A stretch of DNA of 43,714 nt from Coriobacteriales bacterium (GCA_029101205.1 JAQXQO010000023.1:1-43714); one strand, 5' to 3'. Shown: positions 31,791-40,795, counted from the first letter of the stretch. The notes: generated by a model not told the origin, from the sequence alone. Translations and numbers: made by a program.

Positions 31791-32507
31791 ATGGTCGAAG
31801 TTGAGCACATGCTACGAGAACTCGCTGACACTACAACTGAGTATCGCGAGTTCAACATCCGTATCGTGGCTACGGCCGACCCCGCCACGGTGATTGGTGT
31901 CAGGGTGCCTAACGTGCGCAAGGTCGCAAAGAAAGTTCAACACTCGGAACTACGCGAGCCCTTCTTGGCCGAGCTGCCTCACGCTTGGTACGAAGAGTAC
32001 TTGGTTCATGCGTTCGTCTTGAACGAAGAACGGGATTTGAACCGGGCGGTTCGACAATTGAACTCGGTTCTGCCCTGGGTCGACAACTGGAGCGTGAGCG
32101 ACTCATTAAACCCGAAAGCGTTCAATGGCAAGAGCGTCGACGTCTTGCTGCCCTTGGCACAAGGCTGGATGGCTTCAAATCACACCTACACGCGCCGTTT
32201 CGGCGTGTCGGTACTGATGCACCATCTGCTGGACGAGGGTTACGACCCGTCCCAACTGCGGCTGGCCGTGGCGGCGGACAACGGCGAGTACTACGTCAGC
32301 ATGATGGTGGCATGGTACTTGGCCGAAGCCATGGTGACGCACGAAGACGACGTTATGGACATCTTGAACTCGGGCGAAGTAAACTCGGAGGAATTGAACC
32401 CGCGGCTTATACGCATGACCATTCAAAAAGCCATCGAGAGCCGCCGCATCCCTCCCCAGACGAAGGACCATCTGCGTCAGATGCGCAAGTCACTACCGCG
32501 TAAGTAA
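31791..32507 (+). CDS. AlkD-like DNA alkylation repair protein (HEAT-like repeats)
   Basis: The 238-residue protein matches the AlkD family of DNA glycosylases that excise bulky or cationic alkylated purines without base flipping. Visible features are IGVRVPNVRKVAKKV near the N-terminus, WYEEYLVHAFVLN, LPWVDNWSVSDSL (the WVDNWxxxD motif, with the conserved Asp and Trp used by AlkD), RFGVSVLMHHLL and YYVSMMVAWYLAEA. AAGGA six bases before the ATG supports the start. It is a single-gene unit after the azlCD operon and convergent with the phosphatase gene. Confidence 0.9.
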   Translation: MVEVEHMLRELADTTTEYREFNIRIVATADPATVIGVRVPNVRKVAKKVQHSELREPFLAELPHAWYEEYLVHAFVLNEERDLNRAVRQLNSVLPWVDNWSVSDSLNPKAFNGKSVDVLLPLAQGWMASNHTYTRRFGVSVLMHHLLDEGYDPSQLRLAVAADNGEYYVSMMVAWYLAEAMVTHEDDVMDILNSGEVNSEELNPRLIRMTIQKAIESRRIPPQTKDHLRQMRKSLPRK

Positions 32508-32561
32508 TGCCCCCGCGTAAGTGGGCAAAATAGGCAGTACCGCCGGCCCGCCGTTGACCCT

Positions 32562-33215
32562 CTACCGCCGCTGCAGGTACGCGGCGAACTTCTGCGCCTT
32601 CAGGGGCATAGCCTCGATCAGGAACTTGCCGTCCTGACACGTGATGAGCCCAATGCCCGCGTTCGGCGTGCGCATGGTCTCGCTCATCAGCTTGCGCGAG
32701 GCAGCACTTGCCGGCGAGAACTCCAACACCGCATAGCGGAACAGCGCGCCATGAGCCACTACCAGCACCTTGTCGCCATCCGAACTGGAGCGATACATCT
32801 TCTTGAACGCGTTGCGCAGGCGCTCGCGCACCTGGTCGCCCGTCTCGCCACCGTAGGGGCTGAAGTCCTGTCGCACGAAGCAGCGCGCGAACTTCAGGTG
32901 GTTCCTCTTGTAGGGCTGCCCGTCCAGCGAGCCAAAGTCGAACTCGCGCAAGTTCTCCAGGGTGTGCACCGGCAGCGCGTCGCGCCCCTCCAACAGGATC
33001 CTTGCCGTCTCCTGCGCGCGCCCCATGGGCGAGCAGTAGCATGCACGAAACGGCACGTCGCGCAGCACGTCGGCGGACTGGCGGATGGCGTCCAGCGAGT
33101 CAGTCACCAGCGGAGAGTCCACGCGACCGCCCTGGATGATGCCGTCGCGGTTGAACTCCGTGCGCCCGTGACGCACGTAGTAGAACTCGACTTTCTTGCC
33201 CGACTTTTTCACCAT
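32562..33215 (-). CDS. Histidine phosphatase family protein (phosphoglycerate-mutase-like)
   Basis: The 217-residue protein has the phosphohistidine motif YVRHGRTEFN (RHG at 15-17, H16 catalytic), YCSPMGRAQETA, the acidic LREFDFGSLDG and the second histidine in VLVVAHGAL. It could be a phosphatase of small phosphometabolites; true cofactor-dependent mutase activity is less likely. The start at 33215 gives GGGAGG nine bases upstream; the in-frame ATG three codons earlier would touch that site. Confidence 0.9.
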   Translation of the reverse strand: MVKKSGKKVEFYYVRHGRTEFNRDGIIQGGRVDSPLVTDSLDAIRQSADVLRDVPFRACYCSPMGRAQETARILLEGRDALPVHTLENLREFDFGSLDGQPYKRNHLKFARCFVRQDFSPYGGETGDQVRERLRNAFKKMYRSSSDGDKVLVVAHGALFRYAVLEFSPASAASRKLMSETMRTPNAGIGLITCQDGKFLIEAMPLKAQKFAAYLQRR

Positions 33216-33224
33216 GCCCGCCAT

Positions 33225-33600
33225 CCTCCCGTGAACCTGCCACCGCACGCACACAAGCGCGCTGCGCCACTGGCACGAGCTGCACCACCGACACGCGCTT
33301 CGCCGCTAGCACGAGGCTTGCCTCCCCGACCGCTCGTCCCCAATGCAGCCCTTGCGTGCCGCACGACCCCAAGTCATAGTATTTGACAACCACGCTCCGG
33401 TCAAAGTGGAGGAGTGCTCCGCAGCGAAGGACGGCTCCGCATGTGAAGCCAGCCCCACATCGGAAGCCGGTTCGCCGTAGAAGCCGATTCGCCGTGGAAG
33501 CCGCTTCGCCGTGGAAGCAGGTTCGCCGCGGAAACCGGTTCACTTTTGAGGCAGGCCTACAGCGAAGGACCACCCTCGCACACGTCAGAGAGGAACGACC
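33225..33600. other. Repeat-bearing spacer between the phosphatase and ArsC-like genes
   Basis: No gene supported. Its first part has GCACGAG-type words; its second part holds a five-copy 17-bp tandem repeat listed separately. The ribosome site of the ArsC-like gene is at the end. Confidence 0.5.
33463..33547. repeat. Five 17-bp tandem repeats (GAAGCCGGTTCGCCGTA)
   Basis: Five head-to-tail units differ at one or a few bases (CCGGTTCGCC, CCGATTCGCC, CCGCTTCGCC, CAGGTTCGCC, CCGGTTCACT). The unit length is not a multiple of three, so coding use is unlikely. It ends 53 bases before the ArsC-like start. Confidence 0.85.
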
Positions 33601-33975
33601 ATGGATGTCCTGTTCATCGAATACCCCAAGTGCTCCACGTGCCGGAAGGCGCGCAAGTGGCTGGACGAGCACGGCGTCAGCTACACCGACCGCGACATCG
33701 TGCAGCAGAACCCCACCGCCCGGGAGCTGGCCACATGGCAGCAGTCGTCGGGCCTCCCCGTCCGCAGGTTCTTCAACACCTCGGGCCGGCTATATCGCGA
33801 GCTGGGCGTCAAGCAGCGCCTGGACCAGGGGCTTTGCGACGAAGATGCCTGCCAGCTGCTCTCGACAGACGGCATGCTGGTCAAGCGCCCGCTACTACTG
33901 GTGGACGGCAAACCCCTGACGCCCGGATTTCGCCCGAAGGAGTGGGCGGAGGCGCTTGGCGTGCCCGAGGAGTAG
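33601..33975 (+). CDS. ArsC/Spx-family thioredoxin-fold protein
   Basis: The 124-residue protein has the N-terminal CxxC in EYPKCSTCRKARKW (C11, C14) and RDIVQQNPTARELATW, RLYRELGVK and LVKRPLLLVDGK, which fit the ArsC/Spx/YffB family. Arsenate reductases use one Cys with an Arg triad; the CxxC start with SGLPVRRFFNTSG is closer to the uncharacterised Spx/MgsR-like branch common in Firmicutes and Coriobacteriia. It may be a redox-sensing or reductase protein. AGAGGA seven bases upstream supports the ATG. Confidence 0.86.
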   Translation: MDVLFIEYPKCSTCRKARKWLDEHGVSYTDRDIVQQNPTARELATWQQSSGLPVRRFFNTSGRLYRELGVKQRLDQGLCDEDACQLLSTDGMLVKRPLLLVDGKPLTPGFRPKEWAEALGVPEE

Positions 33976-34049
33976 AGAAGACTGCTTGGGAAGAGAAGAT
34001 CGCCTAAGAAGAGAAGACCGCCCGGCAATCAATCTACTCCACGAAAGAC

Positions 34050-34089
34050 AAATCGGCCGACCCCGTCATCTGGCGAGATCGGTCGATTT
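34050..34089. terminator. Hairpin AAATCGGCCGA/TCGGTCGATTT in the convergent spacer
   Basis: An 11-bp stem with one G-T pair lies between the ArsC-like gene and the DUF4012 gene. On the minus strand it is followed by GTCTTT. It probably backs up the adjacent terminator. Confidence 0.55.
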
Positions 34090-34098
34090 GAAAACTAT

Positions 34099-34129
34099 GG
34101 CCTGGCACGCCTGATTGGCGTGCCAGGCC
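34099..34129 (-). terminator. Terminator of the DUF4012 gene
   Basis: Perfect 13-bp stem GGCCTGGCACGCC/GGCGTGCCAGGCC with a 5-base loop; on the minus strand it is followed by ATAGTTTTC. Confidence 0.85.
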
Positions 34130-34177
34130 GCGCACTCACATGCCAACAAGCACGCTCGCCCGCCGCGTTCTTCTCCC

Positions 34178-36202
34178 CTACTGGAAGCTGCGCCCGGTCG
34201 GCGTGGTCCACACGGTCAGGTCCGTCTGCGCCTGCGGCGAGGTGGTTACCGTATACGTGAACGTTGCCGTGGACGACGGGTAGATGTTCACGTAGCCCGC
34301 CCACACGTCATTGCCGTACAGCGAGGCCTCCTGCTGTGCGTTGACCTCGTCGGAGCTCACCTGCAGGTTCGAGATGCTGCCACCCGCCGGCGCCATAATC
34401 AGGTAAGAAGTAATCATGGAGTAGTGGTGCACCTGCGGCGTCACGCCCACGATGTAGTCGGAGAGCTCGTTTTGCATCTGCTCCAGCGTGGTGGTGTTGC
34501 CCAGGGTCACCGTGACGTTGTACGACTTGCTGCCGTCGGCGTTCGTGGTGGGCTCGCTGACCTGGCTGCGCAGGTCCAGGTACCAGTCCAGCTTCGAGCC
34601 GGTCTTGTCGTACACATAGAAGCCGGTCTGCGGCTGCGTCGGATCCTGGTTCACCTGGCCGTCGGCACCCATAACGTCGATGGCCGACTCCTCGGTGGCA
34701 TCGTTCATGTACAGCAGCAACCTGCCCTGCTTCACGCCGTCCCGCACCGTGGTGGCCAGGTCCTTCATGCTGACGGAGCCCAGGTTGTTCATCACGTTCT
34801 GCAGCGCCAGGCCGGCCACCTCGCCAAAGAACGGATCCTGCAGCTCGGGGTCCAGGAAGTAGATCTTGTTCAGCAGAATCTCGGCCGCGTTGGTACCGTC
34901 GACCACCGTGCCGTCGCTCGTGGTGACACCACCGGTCAAGCCCAGCAGGCTCTGCAGGAACACCGGGTCCACGGCCACGACGCCGTCCACGCCCTGGCCA
35001 TAGGACTGCTGCCAGCACCACTCCATCAGCTGCGCCGCGCGCGGGAAGCTGGGTACGGCGTTCACGTCGCCAGGCGCGTAGCCGGCACCTGTCTGCATGA
35101 TGTCGCTGACCACCGTGCGCTCCTCGTCGGTCAGGGGAATCTGTCCGTCCGCGAAGTGTCCGCCCACTGCCTGGAAGTCACCCAGTTGCAGCTGGCCATC
35201 GCTTACGGTCACGATCATGCGCGAGCCGGGGAAGCCGCCCGTCGAGCGAATCTCGGAGTTGTTCTGCGCCACCACCAGATACGTGCGCGTGCCGTTGGCA
35301 CCCAGCATCGAAGGCAGCGAGGGAGCCACCTTAGACAGGGTGGCGGTGGCCGAGTTCAGCTGGTCCAGGGTCGAGCGCACCTTCTGCAGGGGCTCGTTTA
35401 TCTGCTGGATGTTGGCGTCGCCCAGCGCATCCACCGTCTGCGCGTCGTTCGCGATGGCGGGCTGCACCTGCGCCACCACGTTGCACAGCTGGCTAACGGA
35501 CGCCACGTCCACCTTGCCGTTCTGGAACAGCGTGCCCATGGACATGCCATTCAGGCTCTGCGCCGCGGGTACCAGCACGTTGTCGCTGAGGTCGCCCGCC
35601 ACCGAGACCAGTGACACGACCTTCGAGACGTCGGGCCCCACCACCGGCAGCATCTGAGCCGCGCCCCACAGGGGGCTCTGCGTCTGCTGCCGCATGCTGG
35701 TGCTGAGCGCCTGGATGTCCGAAGCCTGCTGCGCCACGGTCGAGGTGTCGCCGCTCGCGACGCTGGACACGAAGTCGTTCGTCTGCTGCACCATGGCCGA
35801 CGCGTCTGCCGCCACGACTTTGGCGCTGCGGTAGAAGAAGTACCCGCTGACCCCCAGCACCACCACGACCGCGGCAATGATGCCCAGCACCCACGCCAGC
35901 ACGTGATGGCGCTTGCGCGGGCCGCCGTGCGAGCCGCGCCCGCTCCGCGCTGATCCGTCGCGGAAACCCGTGCGGTCCGCGTCCATGTACACGTTGGTAG
36001 AGGGGTCAGGGTCATAGCGACCGGGTTCGTCAGGCACGTGCCCGCCGTCCTGACCTGCAGCGTAGGATTGAGCCGGGCGCTCGTAGCTCGGTGCATCCTG
36101 CTCGTAGCTCGAAGCAGGCCGCACGCAGCCCCGCCCTTCTTCATCCTGACGTAGAGCATCCCCTTCGCCCTGGCCAGGGCTCTGTTTGAAATGTTTTGCC
36201 AT
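34178..36202 (-). CDS. DUF4012-domain membrane-anchored extracytoplasmic protein
   Basis: The 674-residue protein has a cytoplasmic, charged N-terminus of about 90 residues, one transmembrane segment (HHVLAWVLGIIAAVVVVLGV) and a large extracellular part. The extracellular region carries the DUF4012 signature YLVVAQNNSEIRSTGGFPGS and is otherwise made of Val/Ala/Ser/Gln-rich alpha-helical and beta segments. DUF4012 proteins are found near exopolysaccharide or cell-wall genes in Actinobacteria and have no proven activity. It follows a CpsB-like gene in the same direction, 177 bases downstream, supporting an envelope role. AAGGAAG seven bases upstream supports the ATG. Confidence 0.87.
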   Translation of the reverse strand: MAKHFKQSPGQGEGDALRQDEEGRGCVRPASSYEQDAPSYERPAQSYAAGQDGGHVPDEPGRYDPDPSTNVYMDADRTGFRDGSARSGRGSHGGPRKRHHVLAWVLGIIAAVVVVLGVSGYFFYRSAKVVAADASAMVQQTNDFVSSVASGDTSTVAQQASDIQALSTSMRQQTQSPLWGAAQMLPVVGPDVSKVVSLVSVAGDLSDNVLVPAAQSLNGMSMGTLFQNGKVDVASVSQLCNVVAQVQPAIANDAQTVDALGDANIQQINEPLQKVRSTLDQLNSATATLSKVAPSLPSMLGANGTRTYLVVAQNNSEIRSTGGFPGSRMIVTVSDGQLQLGDFQAVGGHFADGQIPLTDEERTVVSDIMQTGAGYAPGDVNAVPSFPRAAQLMEWCWQQSYGQGVDGVVAVDPVFLQSLLGLTGGVTTSDGTVVDGTNAAEILLNKIYFLDPELQDPFFGEVAGLALQNVMNNLGSVSMKDLATTVRDGVKQGRLLLYMNDATEESAIDVMGADGQVNQDPTQPQTGFYVYDKTGSKLDWYLDLRSQVSEPTTNADGSKSYNVTVTLGNTTTLEQMQNELSDYIVGVTPQVHHYSMITSYLIMAPAGGSISNLQVSSDEVNAQQEASLYGNDVWAGYVNIYPSSTATFTYTVTTSPQAQTDLTVWTTPTGRSFQ

Positions 36203-36379
36203 GGTAGCTTCCTTAATCAAGGTCAAACTCAACGGCTGGCAGAATCCTTCTCACGCGGTTCTGTGACGAGGTTCCCGTAGCAAATTCCCAGCAAGCTGTT
36301 CTTCTTTCCATGGTAAGTCGGCAGCAACGGCACCATCCAGCCCTAACATGACAAGAAGAACTCCCTTGCACGGAAAATC

Positions 36380-37045
36380 CTAACGCACATGAGCCCCACG
36401 CACGGGGTACTTCTTCACTGCGTCGGCAAGCATCTGATAATGCTCTACCCGGTGGGTATCGCTGGCGATGTAGCGATAGAGCCCATCTTTGAAAAGTCGC
36501 TTTGCCGTGCGCTTTGAGTTCCCCAGACGTCCGCCACGCACGAAGTCGGCAGATGCCTGCAGCTCGCACCCCAGGTTCAGCAGTCGCTGCACCAGCGTAG
36601 GGTCCTTGCGGATGGCGTCGTAGCGCTCGGGATGCGCAATGACCACGCGATAGCCCATCCCCTGCAGCTCGTAGATTGTGCGCTCGTAGTCGTCGAAGCT
36701 GGCTTTCGTGCACCTGGTGTCCAGCTCCAGTAGGAACATGCCCGTGGAGCCCAATCCCAGGTACAGTGCCAATGTTTGGATGCCCAATTGCATCAGCTTT
36801 GCGTGCGCCACCTCGAAGCCCATGGTCAGCGGGAAGTTCGCATCGACCTTATGCACCTCGTCGGAGAAGTCGGCAAACGCCGCCTGTATCGCCTCGTCGT
36901 CGAAGTACGGGTCGCGGCAGTGCGGCGTACAGATGATGCTGGTGACGCCAGCCTGGAGCGCCGCGTCAAACATGGCCATGCTGTACTCCATGCTAGGCGA
37001 CCCGTCGTCGATCCCCGGCAGTATGTGGCAGTGGATGTCCCTCAC
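36380..37045 (-). CDS. cpsB: CpsB/YwqE-type PHP protein-tyrosine phosphatase
   Basis: The 221-residue protein starts RDIHCHILPGIDDGSPS, the metal-binding and substrate loop of CpsB/CapC/YwqE enzymes, followed by CTPHCRDPYF, HPERYDAI and IASDTHRVEHY, which supply the other metal ligands. These Mn-dependent phosphatases dephosphorylate the bacterial tyrosine kinases that control capsule or exopolysaccharide chain length. No tyrosine kinase is in the window. The gene starts at GTG (37045) with TAAGG upstream, nine bases after the stop of the upstream small membrane-protein gene. Confidence 0.92.
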   Translation of the reverse strand: MRDIHCHILPGIDDGSPSMEYSMAMFDAALQAGVTSIICTPHCRDPYFDDEAIQAAFADFSDEVHKVDANFPLTMGFEVAHAKLMQLGIQTLALYLGLGSTGMFLLELDTRCTKASFDDYERTIYELQGMGYRVVIAHPERYDAIRKDPTLVQRLLNLGCELQASADFVRGGRLGNSKRTAKRLFKDGLYRYIASDTHRVEHYQMLADAVKKYPVRGAHVR

Positions 37046-37054
37046 GCAGCGGCC

Positions 37055-37588
37055 TTACTCGTCCTCGTCGCAGTTGCTGGACGAGAAGCGCGGCTTGTAC
37101 CCTGCGTTCGCCAGGAACTGCGACGTCTCGTCCGGCGAGACGGAGACCGAAACCGTCCCATGAGCACCGGCAGGCAAGAAGACCCTGCGACCATCGGGCG
37201 CGGCCGCATGCCTCTGCACGGGTGCGGTAGCGACGGCAGCCGCAGGGACCGACTGACCCTGCTGGTCGGCAGCTTCACGCACAGACACAGCAGACCTCCG
37301 TGGAGGCATCGGCTGACTGGTCTTTGCGGGCTCGGAAACGACTGGCTTCTGCGCAGGAGGCTCGCTGACCTGGCTACGCACGGAGTCATACGACGCGCTC
37401 TTCTTTTGGTGATACTCGTTGTAGTAGCGGTTCGCGGTGTCTGCCTCTGTGTAGTTCAGAACGGCACCGATAACGTTGGCGCGCACCTTCTGCCATAGCT
37501 TCACATAAGCTGGAAAACATTCGCAAGCCACCACCGCCACACAACCTGCCACACCAGCCGTCCCCCAGTCTGATGCCCCAAAGGTCAT
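37055..37588 (-). CDS. Small membrane protein of unknown function beside cpsB
   Basis: I do not recognise this protein. With the ATG at 37588 (GAGGGG close upstream) it is 177 residues: one hydrophobic segment near the N-terminus (WGTAGVAGCVAVVACECF), then a basic, Pro/Ser/Gln/Ala-rich cytoplasmic or extracellular stretch (QVSEPPAQKPVVSEPAKT) and an acidic end (SSNCDEDE). A longer reading from 37651 is possible but lacks a ribosome site. It is nine bases upstream of cpsB on the same strand, so it is probably in the same operon. It might be an adaptor in polysaccharide control, by analogy to the transmembrane activators of tyrosine kinases, but no such motif is visible. Confidence 0.55.
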   Translation of the reverse strand: MTFGASDWGTAGVAGCVAVVACECFPAYVKLWQKVRANVIGAVLNYTEADTANRYYNEYHQKKSASYDSVRSQVSEPPAQKPVVSEPAKTSQPMPPRRSAVSVREAADQQGQSVPAAAVATAPVQRHAAAPDGRRVFLPAGAHGTVSVSVSPDETSQFLANAGYKPRFSSSNCDEDE

Positions 37589-37727
37589 ACACCCCTCTAG
37601 AATCAAACATGCAATGACCCATGGATGGCACGCGACCAGACGCAAGGACATGCCGGCGTCGCCTGTGCGCGCGACGCCCTGCACCGCTCCCCCATCCACG
37701 GGCCTCCTACCAGCCAAAGGAGGAATC

Positions 37728-38534
37728 ATGGCAGACCAGTTCATCACCTCGTTCGATGGCACGCAGCTGTACTACAACCCGGAGGTAACGCCGGACGACA
37801 AGGCGGTCTGCGTGATGGTGCACGGCCTGTGCGAGCACCAGGGCCGCTACGACTACATGGCGCAGAAGCTGCACCAGGCGGGCATCGGCACCTACCGCTT
37901 TGATCACCGCGGCCACGGCAAGAGCCAGGGCGAGTGCGCATACTACTCTCGCTGGGACGAGATCCTGGACGACACCAACGTGGTGGTGGACCGCGCCATC
38001 GCCGAGAACCCCAACCGCCCCGTGTTTATGTTTGGTCACAGCATGGGCGGCTACTGCGTGGCCCTGTACGGCGTGAAGTACCCCGACAAAAAGCTGCGCG
38101 GCATCATCTGCAACGGTGGCCTCACGGAGGACAAGGCCGGCGCCTTCTCCGGCGTGCCCGACGACCTGGATCCGCACACACAGCTGCCCAACCAGCTGGG
38201 CGACGGCGTCTGCAGCGTGAAGGAGGTCCGCGACTGGTACGCGAAGGACCCGCTGAACCGCCAGACCTTCTCGGCAGGGTTGGTGTATGCACTTCAGGAG
38301 GGCATCCGCTGGTTCGGGCAGAACAAGCAGAAGTTCGCCTACCCAGTGCTGCTGACGCACGGGCAGAAGGACGGCATCATCTCGTACGAGGACACCTACG
38401 ACCTGTTCGGCGCCATCGCCAGCAAGGACAAGCAGATGAAGATCTACGGCAACTGCTACCACGAGGTCATGAACGAGTGGTGCCGCGACGAGGTCATCAG
38501 CGACTACATCCACTGGATGGAGTACCGCATCTAG
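37728..38534 (+). CDS. Alpha/beta hydrolase, monoacylglycerol lipase/lysophospholipase-like
   Basis: The 268-residue protein has HGLCEHQGRY (oxyanion hole), FDHRGHGKSQG, the nucleophile elbow FGHSMGGY, an acid in THGQKDGI and a C-terminal His in YGNCYHEVMNE. This layout and HRGHGKS are typical of monoacylglycerol lipase/lysophospholipase PldB-like hydrolases (Hydrolase_4). The substrate is likely a lipid ester. AAAGGAGGAATC before the ATG is a near-perfect ribosome site. It is divergent from the polysaccharide operon. Confidence 0.9.
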   Translation: MADQFITSFDGTQLYYNPEVTPDDKAVCVMVHGLCEHQGRYDYMAQKLHQAGIGTYRFDHRGHGKSQGECAYYSRWDEILDDTNVVVDRAIAENPNRPVFMFGHSMGGYCVALYGVKYPDKKLRGIICNGGLTEDKAGAFSGVPDDLDPHTQLPNQLGDGVCSVKEVRDWYAKDPLNRQTFSAGLVYALQEGIRWFGQNKQKFAYPVLLTHGQKDGIISYEDTYDLFGAIASKDKQMKIYGNCYHEVMNEWCRDEVISDYIHWMEYRI

Positions 38535-38611
38535 CTGGCTAGGTGGTAAAAGGGGTGCAACGATCGCCCGAAGCACCACCAATCGCATAGCTCATTACGG
38601 AGAATTGAGCG

Positions 38612-38635
38612 GCCAAGAAGAACGTTCTTCTTGGC
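38612..38635. terminator. 24-bp palindromic hairpin after the hydrolase gene
   Basis: GCCAAGAAGAAC/GTTCTTCTTGGC is perfectly self-complementary. It is nested in a weaker outer helix that pairs CATTACG with CGTAATG. There is no clear U-tract, so it may be an orientation-independent terminator. Confidence 0.55.
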
Positions 38636-38727
38636 TGCCGCCCTTGAGCGCGTAATGCCCTTACCGCTCTCTGCCGCCAACTGCTAGCGAGCGACGAATA
38701 TTCGCCAGAGGAACCCCACGTATTTAT

Positions 38728-39450
38728 CTAACGGAGCTTATGCGTCCATTTCCACGAGAAGAGATCTTCGCGCGTAGGCAAATGTACCGGATTCTTTTCT
38801 TTTGTAGATAGATCAAAGACATCAAACTTGCCCATACCATTCAACTTTGCCACCAACACGTCTAGGTCGGCAATGGGCCTGTTTGATTGAGAATCCTCGC
38901 GATACTTTCTCACTTGCTCAGCGTTCTTCATTGCGTTTGGTGTTTTCTTTACAAGAAGCCCCCAGTTCAAAGTGTCCTTTCTCTTGGAGTACTCCGGCCA
39001 ATGATTTTGCAGCTGGGCAATGACGTCCGCAACGCTAGGAAAGTTGCGTGTCGTATTTACGAAGTGGAGCAAAAACCAGTACTCGATGCCTGGAGAGTCC
39101 AGCACTAGTCGAACATCATCTCCCGACCGATTAATTGCATGCAAAACATTTTCTGGAGACCCATTGCTATGCTCCGACTCCGTATCCGCAATAACCCAGA
39201 TTTCGTCAATCTTCGGTGTGGATTTCTTTCTCTTAGACGTCAGTAGCAGCTCTTTCGCTTCCCCAACTATTCCGTCAGCATCGCTATGCTCAGCCTTACG
39301 GATGTCAACCAGGTCACTTGGAACACGAAGGGCTCCCATAAGAGCCTTGAGACACTCTGGCTCAGTCACCTCACCCTCTACCAATATGACAATCGAAGGC
39401 CTGGGGGATTTCTTGGGGGCATTGCGACTATAGCTGCGCTTATTACTCAT
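38728..39450 (-). CDS. rloB: RloB-family protein (Toprim-like nuclease candidate)
   Basis: A 240-residue protein with the RloB start SIVILVEGEVTEPECLKALM (conserved Glu 25 in the VEGE motif) and VIADTES (Asp 89), the acidic signature of Toprim-like nucleases. RloB proteins are encoded with an ATPase, RloA, in restriction and abortive-infection loci, and resemble AbiLii of the AbiL system. It starts eight bases inside the rloA stop region, so translation is coupled. Base composition is clearly lower in GC than the flanking chromosome, suggesting transfer. Whether it cuts DNA or RNA is not known from sequence. Confidence 0.85.
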   Translation of the reverse strand: MSNKRSYSRNAPKKSPRPSIVILVEGEVTEPECLKALMGALRVPSDLVDIRKAEHSDADGIVGEAKELLLTSKRKKSTPKIDEIWVIADTESEHSNGSPENVLHAINRSGDDVRLVLDSPGIEYWFLLHFVNTTRNFPSVADVIAQLQNHWPEYSKRKDTLNWGLLVKKTPNAMKNAEQVRKYREDSQSNRPIADLDVLVAKLNGMGKFDVFDLSTKEKNPVHLPTREDLFSWKWTHKLR

Positions 39451-40795
39451 GATGGTCACCTTTGGAGAGCAGCACCCCGAAGTCTTCAGGAAGCACAGGA
39501 ACGCCGGCATACCTTCCCAACAAGTACCCCTGGGCAATCGGCTCACCCTTGCGAGGAGAATAATCAGAAAGTGGATAGAGTACCGTGCCACCATCAGGCC
39601 CTTTATCTGTTAGCCAGATTTGGTCCCGCTCCAAGGTGTTTCCCGACATCAAATACGTTTGATGTGCGGTAAAAATCAGCTGAGCGGACCTCTCTTTCTC
39701 GTTCTCATTCCCTTTCAACTCTGGACGCTCAAACATCTGCACAATCCGTTTTGCCAAGATAGGATGCATGGACGCATCGAGCTCATCAACTACGAGCGTT
39801 GCATCATTCTCCAACGCTTCCCCTATGAAGGAACTCAGCGAGAACACCTGCATGGTGCCTAGCGACTCGTTCATCAGGTTGATGTCACCCTCGCCCTTAT
39901 TGCCCCTGTGCTCTAGCACTACGGTTTTTTGAATAACCGGCTCCACATTTTCCTCGGCACCTTCGCTTCCTGCAGCCGACTTCTTCGGGACCTTTCGACG
40001 GACCACCTTGGCAGATGAGATGCCGACATCGGAATCGCACATCATCTTCTGCACGAGATCACGCTGGAAGTCGCTGCCTGCTTGTCCGTCCAATACTTCA
40101 CCCGATACAGGGAAGTCCAGCCAGCGATCCCTCACCCGATCAAGAACAATCAGCCCATCGCGGAAGAAATCGCCAGCCCCCTTAATCACGTCAAAGCCCT
40201 GTAGCCCTGGATGTCCATACAGAAATGACAAGAGCAGTGTGTTGGGATTGAGCATGCTTGCAACGACATCATTGATGGGCAAGTACGATGAGTCTTGAAC
40301 TCTGGGACTACCAGATGAGCTGGCTGAACGTTCGTACAACGTTCGTCTATGGCCTTTGGGGAAAGAGCGCAGCCGCTCTTCGACTATTCTCTGGTCATCA
40401 TGTGAGAACTCATATTCATAGCGAACGCCCTCCCAATAGAAGGCGATGAAATACTCCGTTGGATTCTTCTGAGAGCTCTGGTCCAAAACGAACGGATCAT
40501 ATGGCAGCTTATCTTTTGGTGCATAGGAAGAAGACCCTTGAACTATTCGCTGCATGGCTTTCATTGCATGGATGACATTTGATTTTCCCGAACCATTGGC
40601 ACCATAGATTGCCACAGATCGCAGGAAGTCCTTTCCAGATAATCCTGGCAACCGCTTCTGTATCAGCTGCAGCTGCCGATTTGTCCGAGCGCGATCATCC
40701 GACTTCTTCCCCGAGTAATACGGAGATGCAACCAGGTTAAGCACCTGCTCATCACGAATCGATCGATAGTTCTTTACGGAAAATAGGATGAGCAT
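39443..40795 (-). CDS. rloA: RloA-family AAA ATPase of a putative abortive-infection pair
   Basis: The 450-residue SMC/OLD-like ATPase has Walker A GANGSGKS (65-72) and Walker B LVVDELDASMHP (D337, E338); FTAHQTYLM is a likely switch region, and the start LILFSVKNYRSIRDEQVLNL is typical of AAA15/21 (PF13304) proteins. It pairs with RloB in an 8-base overlap. In AbiL- and RloAB-type loci the ATPase is thought to sense infection and license the nuclease partner. GGAGGG seven bases upstream supports the ATG. Its composition is less GC-rich than the chromosome. An AT-rich region with TATCG palindromes lies upstream. Confidence 0.87.
   Translation of the reverse strand: MLILFSVKNYRSIRDEQVLNLVASPYYSGKKSDDRARTNRQLQLIQKRLPGLSGKDFLRSVAIYGANGSGKSNVIHAMKAMQRIVQGSSSYAPKDKLPYDPFVLDQSSQKNPTEYFIAFYWEGVRYEYEFSHDDQRIVEERLRSFPKGHRRTLYERSASSSGSPRVQDSSYLPINDVVASMLNPNTLLLSFLYGHPGLQGFDVIKGAGDFFRDGLIVLDRVRDRWLDFPVSGEVLDGQAGSDFQRDLVQKMMCDSDVGISSAKVVRRKVPKKSAAGSEGAEENVEPVIQKTVVLEHRGNKGEGDINLMNESLGTMQVFSLSSFIGEALENDATLVVDELDASMHPILAKRIVQMFERPELKGNENEKERSAQLIFTAHQTYLMSGNTLERDQIWLTDKGPDGGTVLYPLSDYSPRKGEPIAQGYLLGRYAGVPVLPEDFGVLLSKGDHHE

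Noticed and set aside
33463-33547. 17-bp repeats as a CRISPR array
   Set aside because: Units are head to tail with no spacers between, and no cas genes are present.
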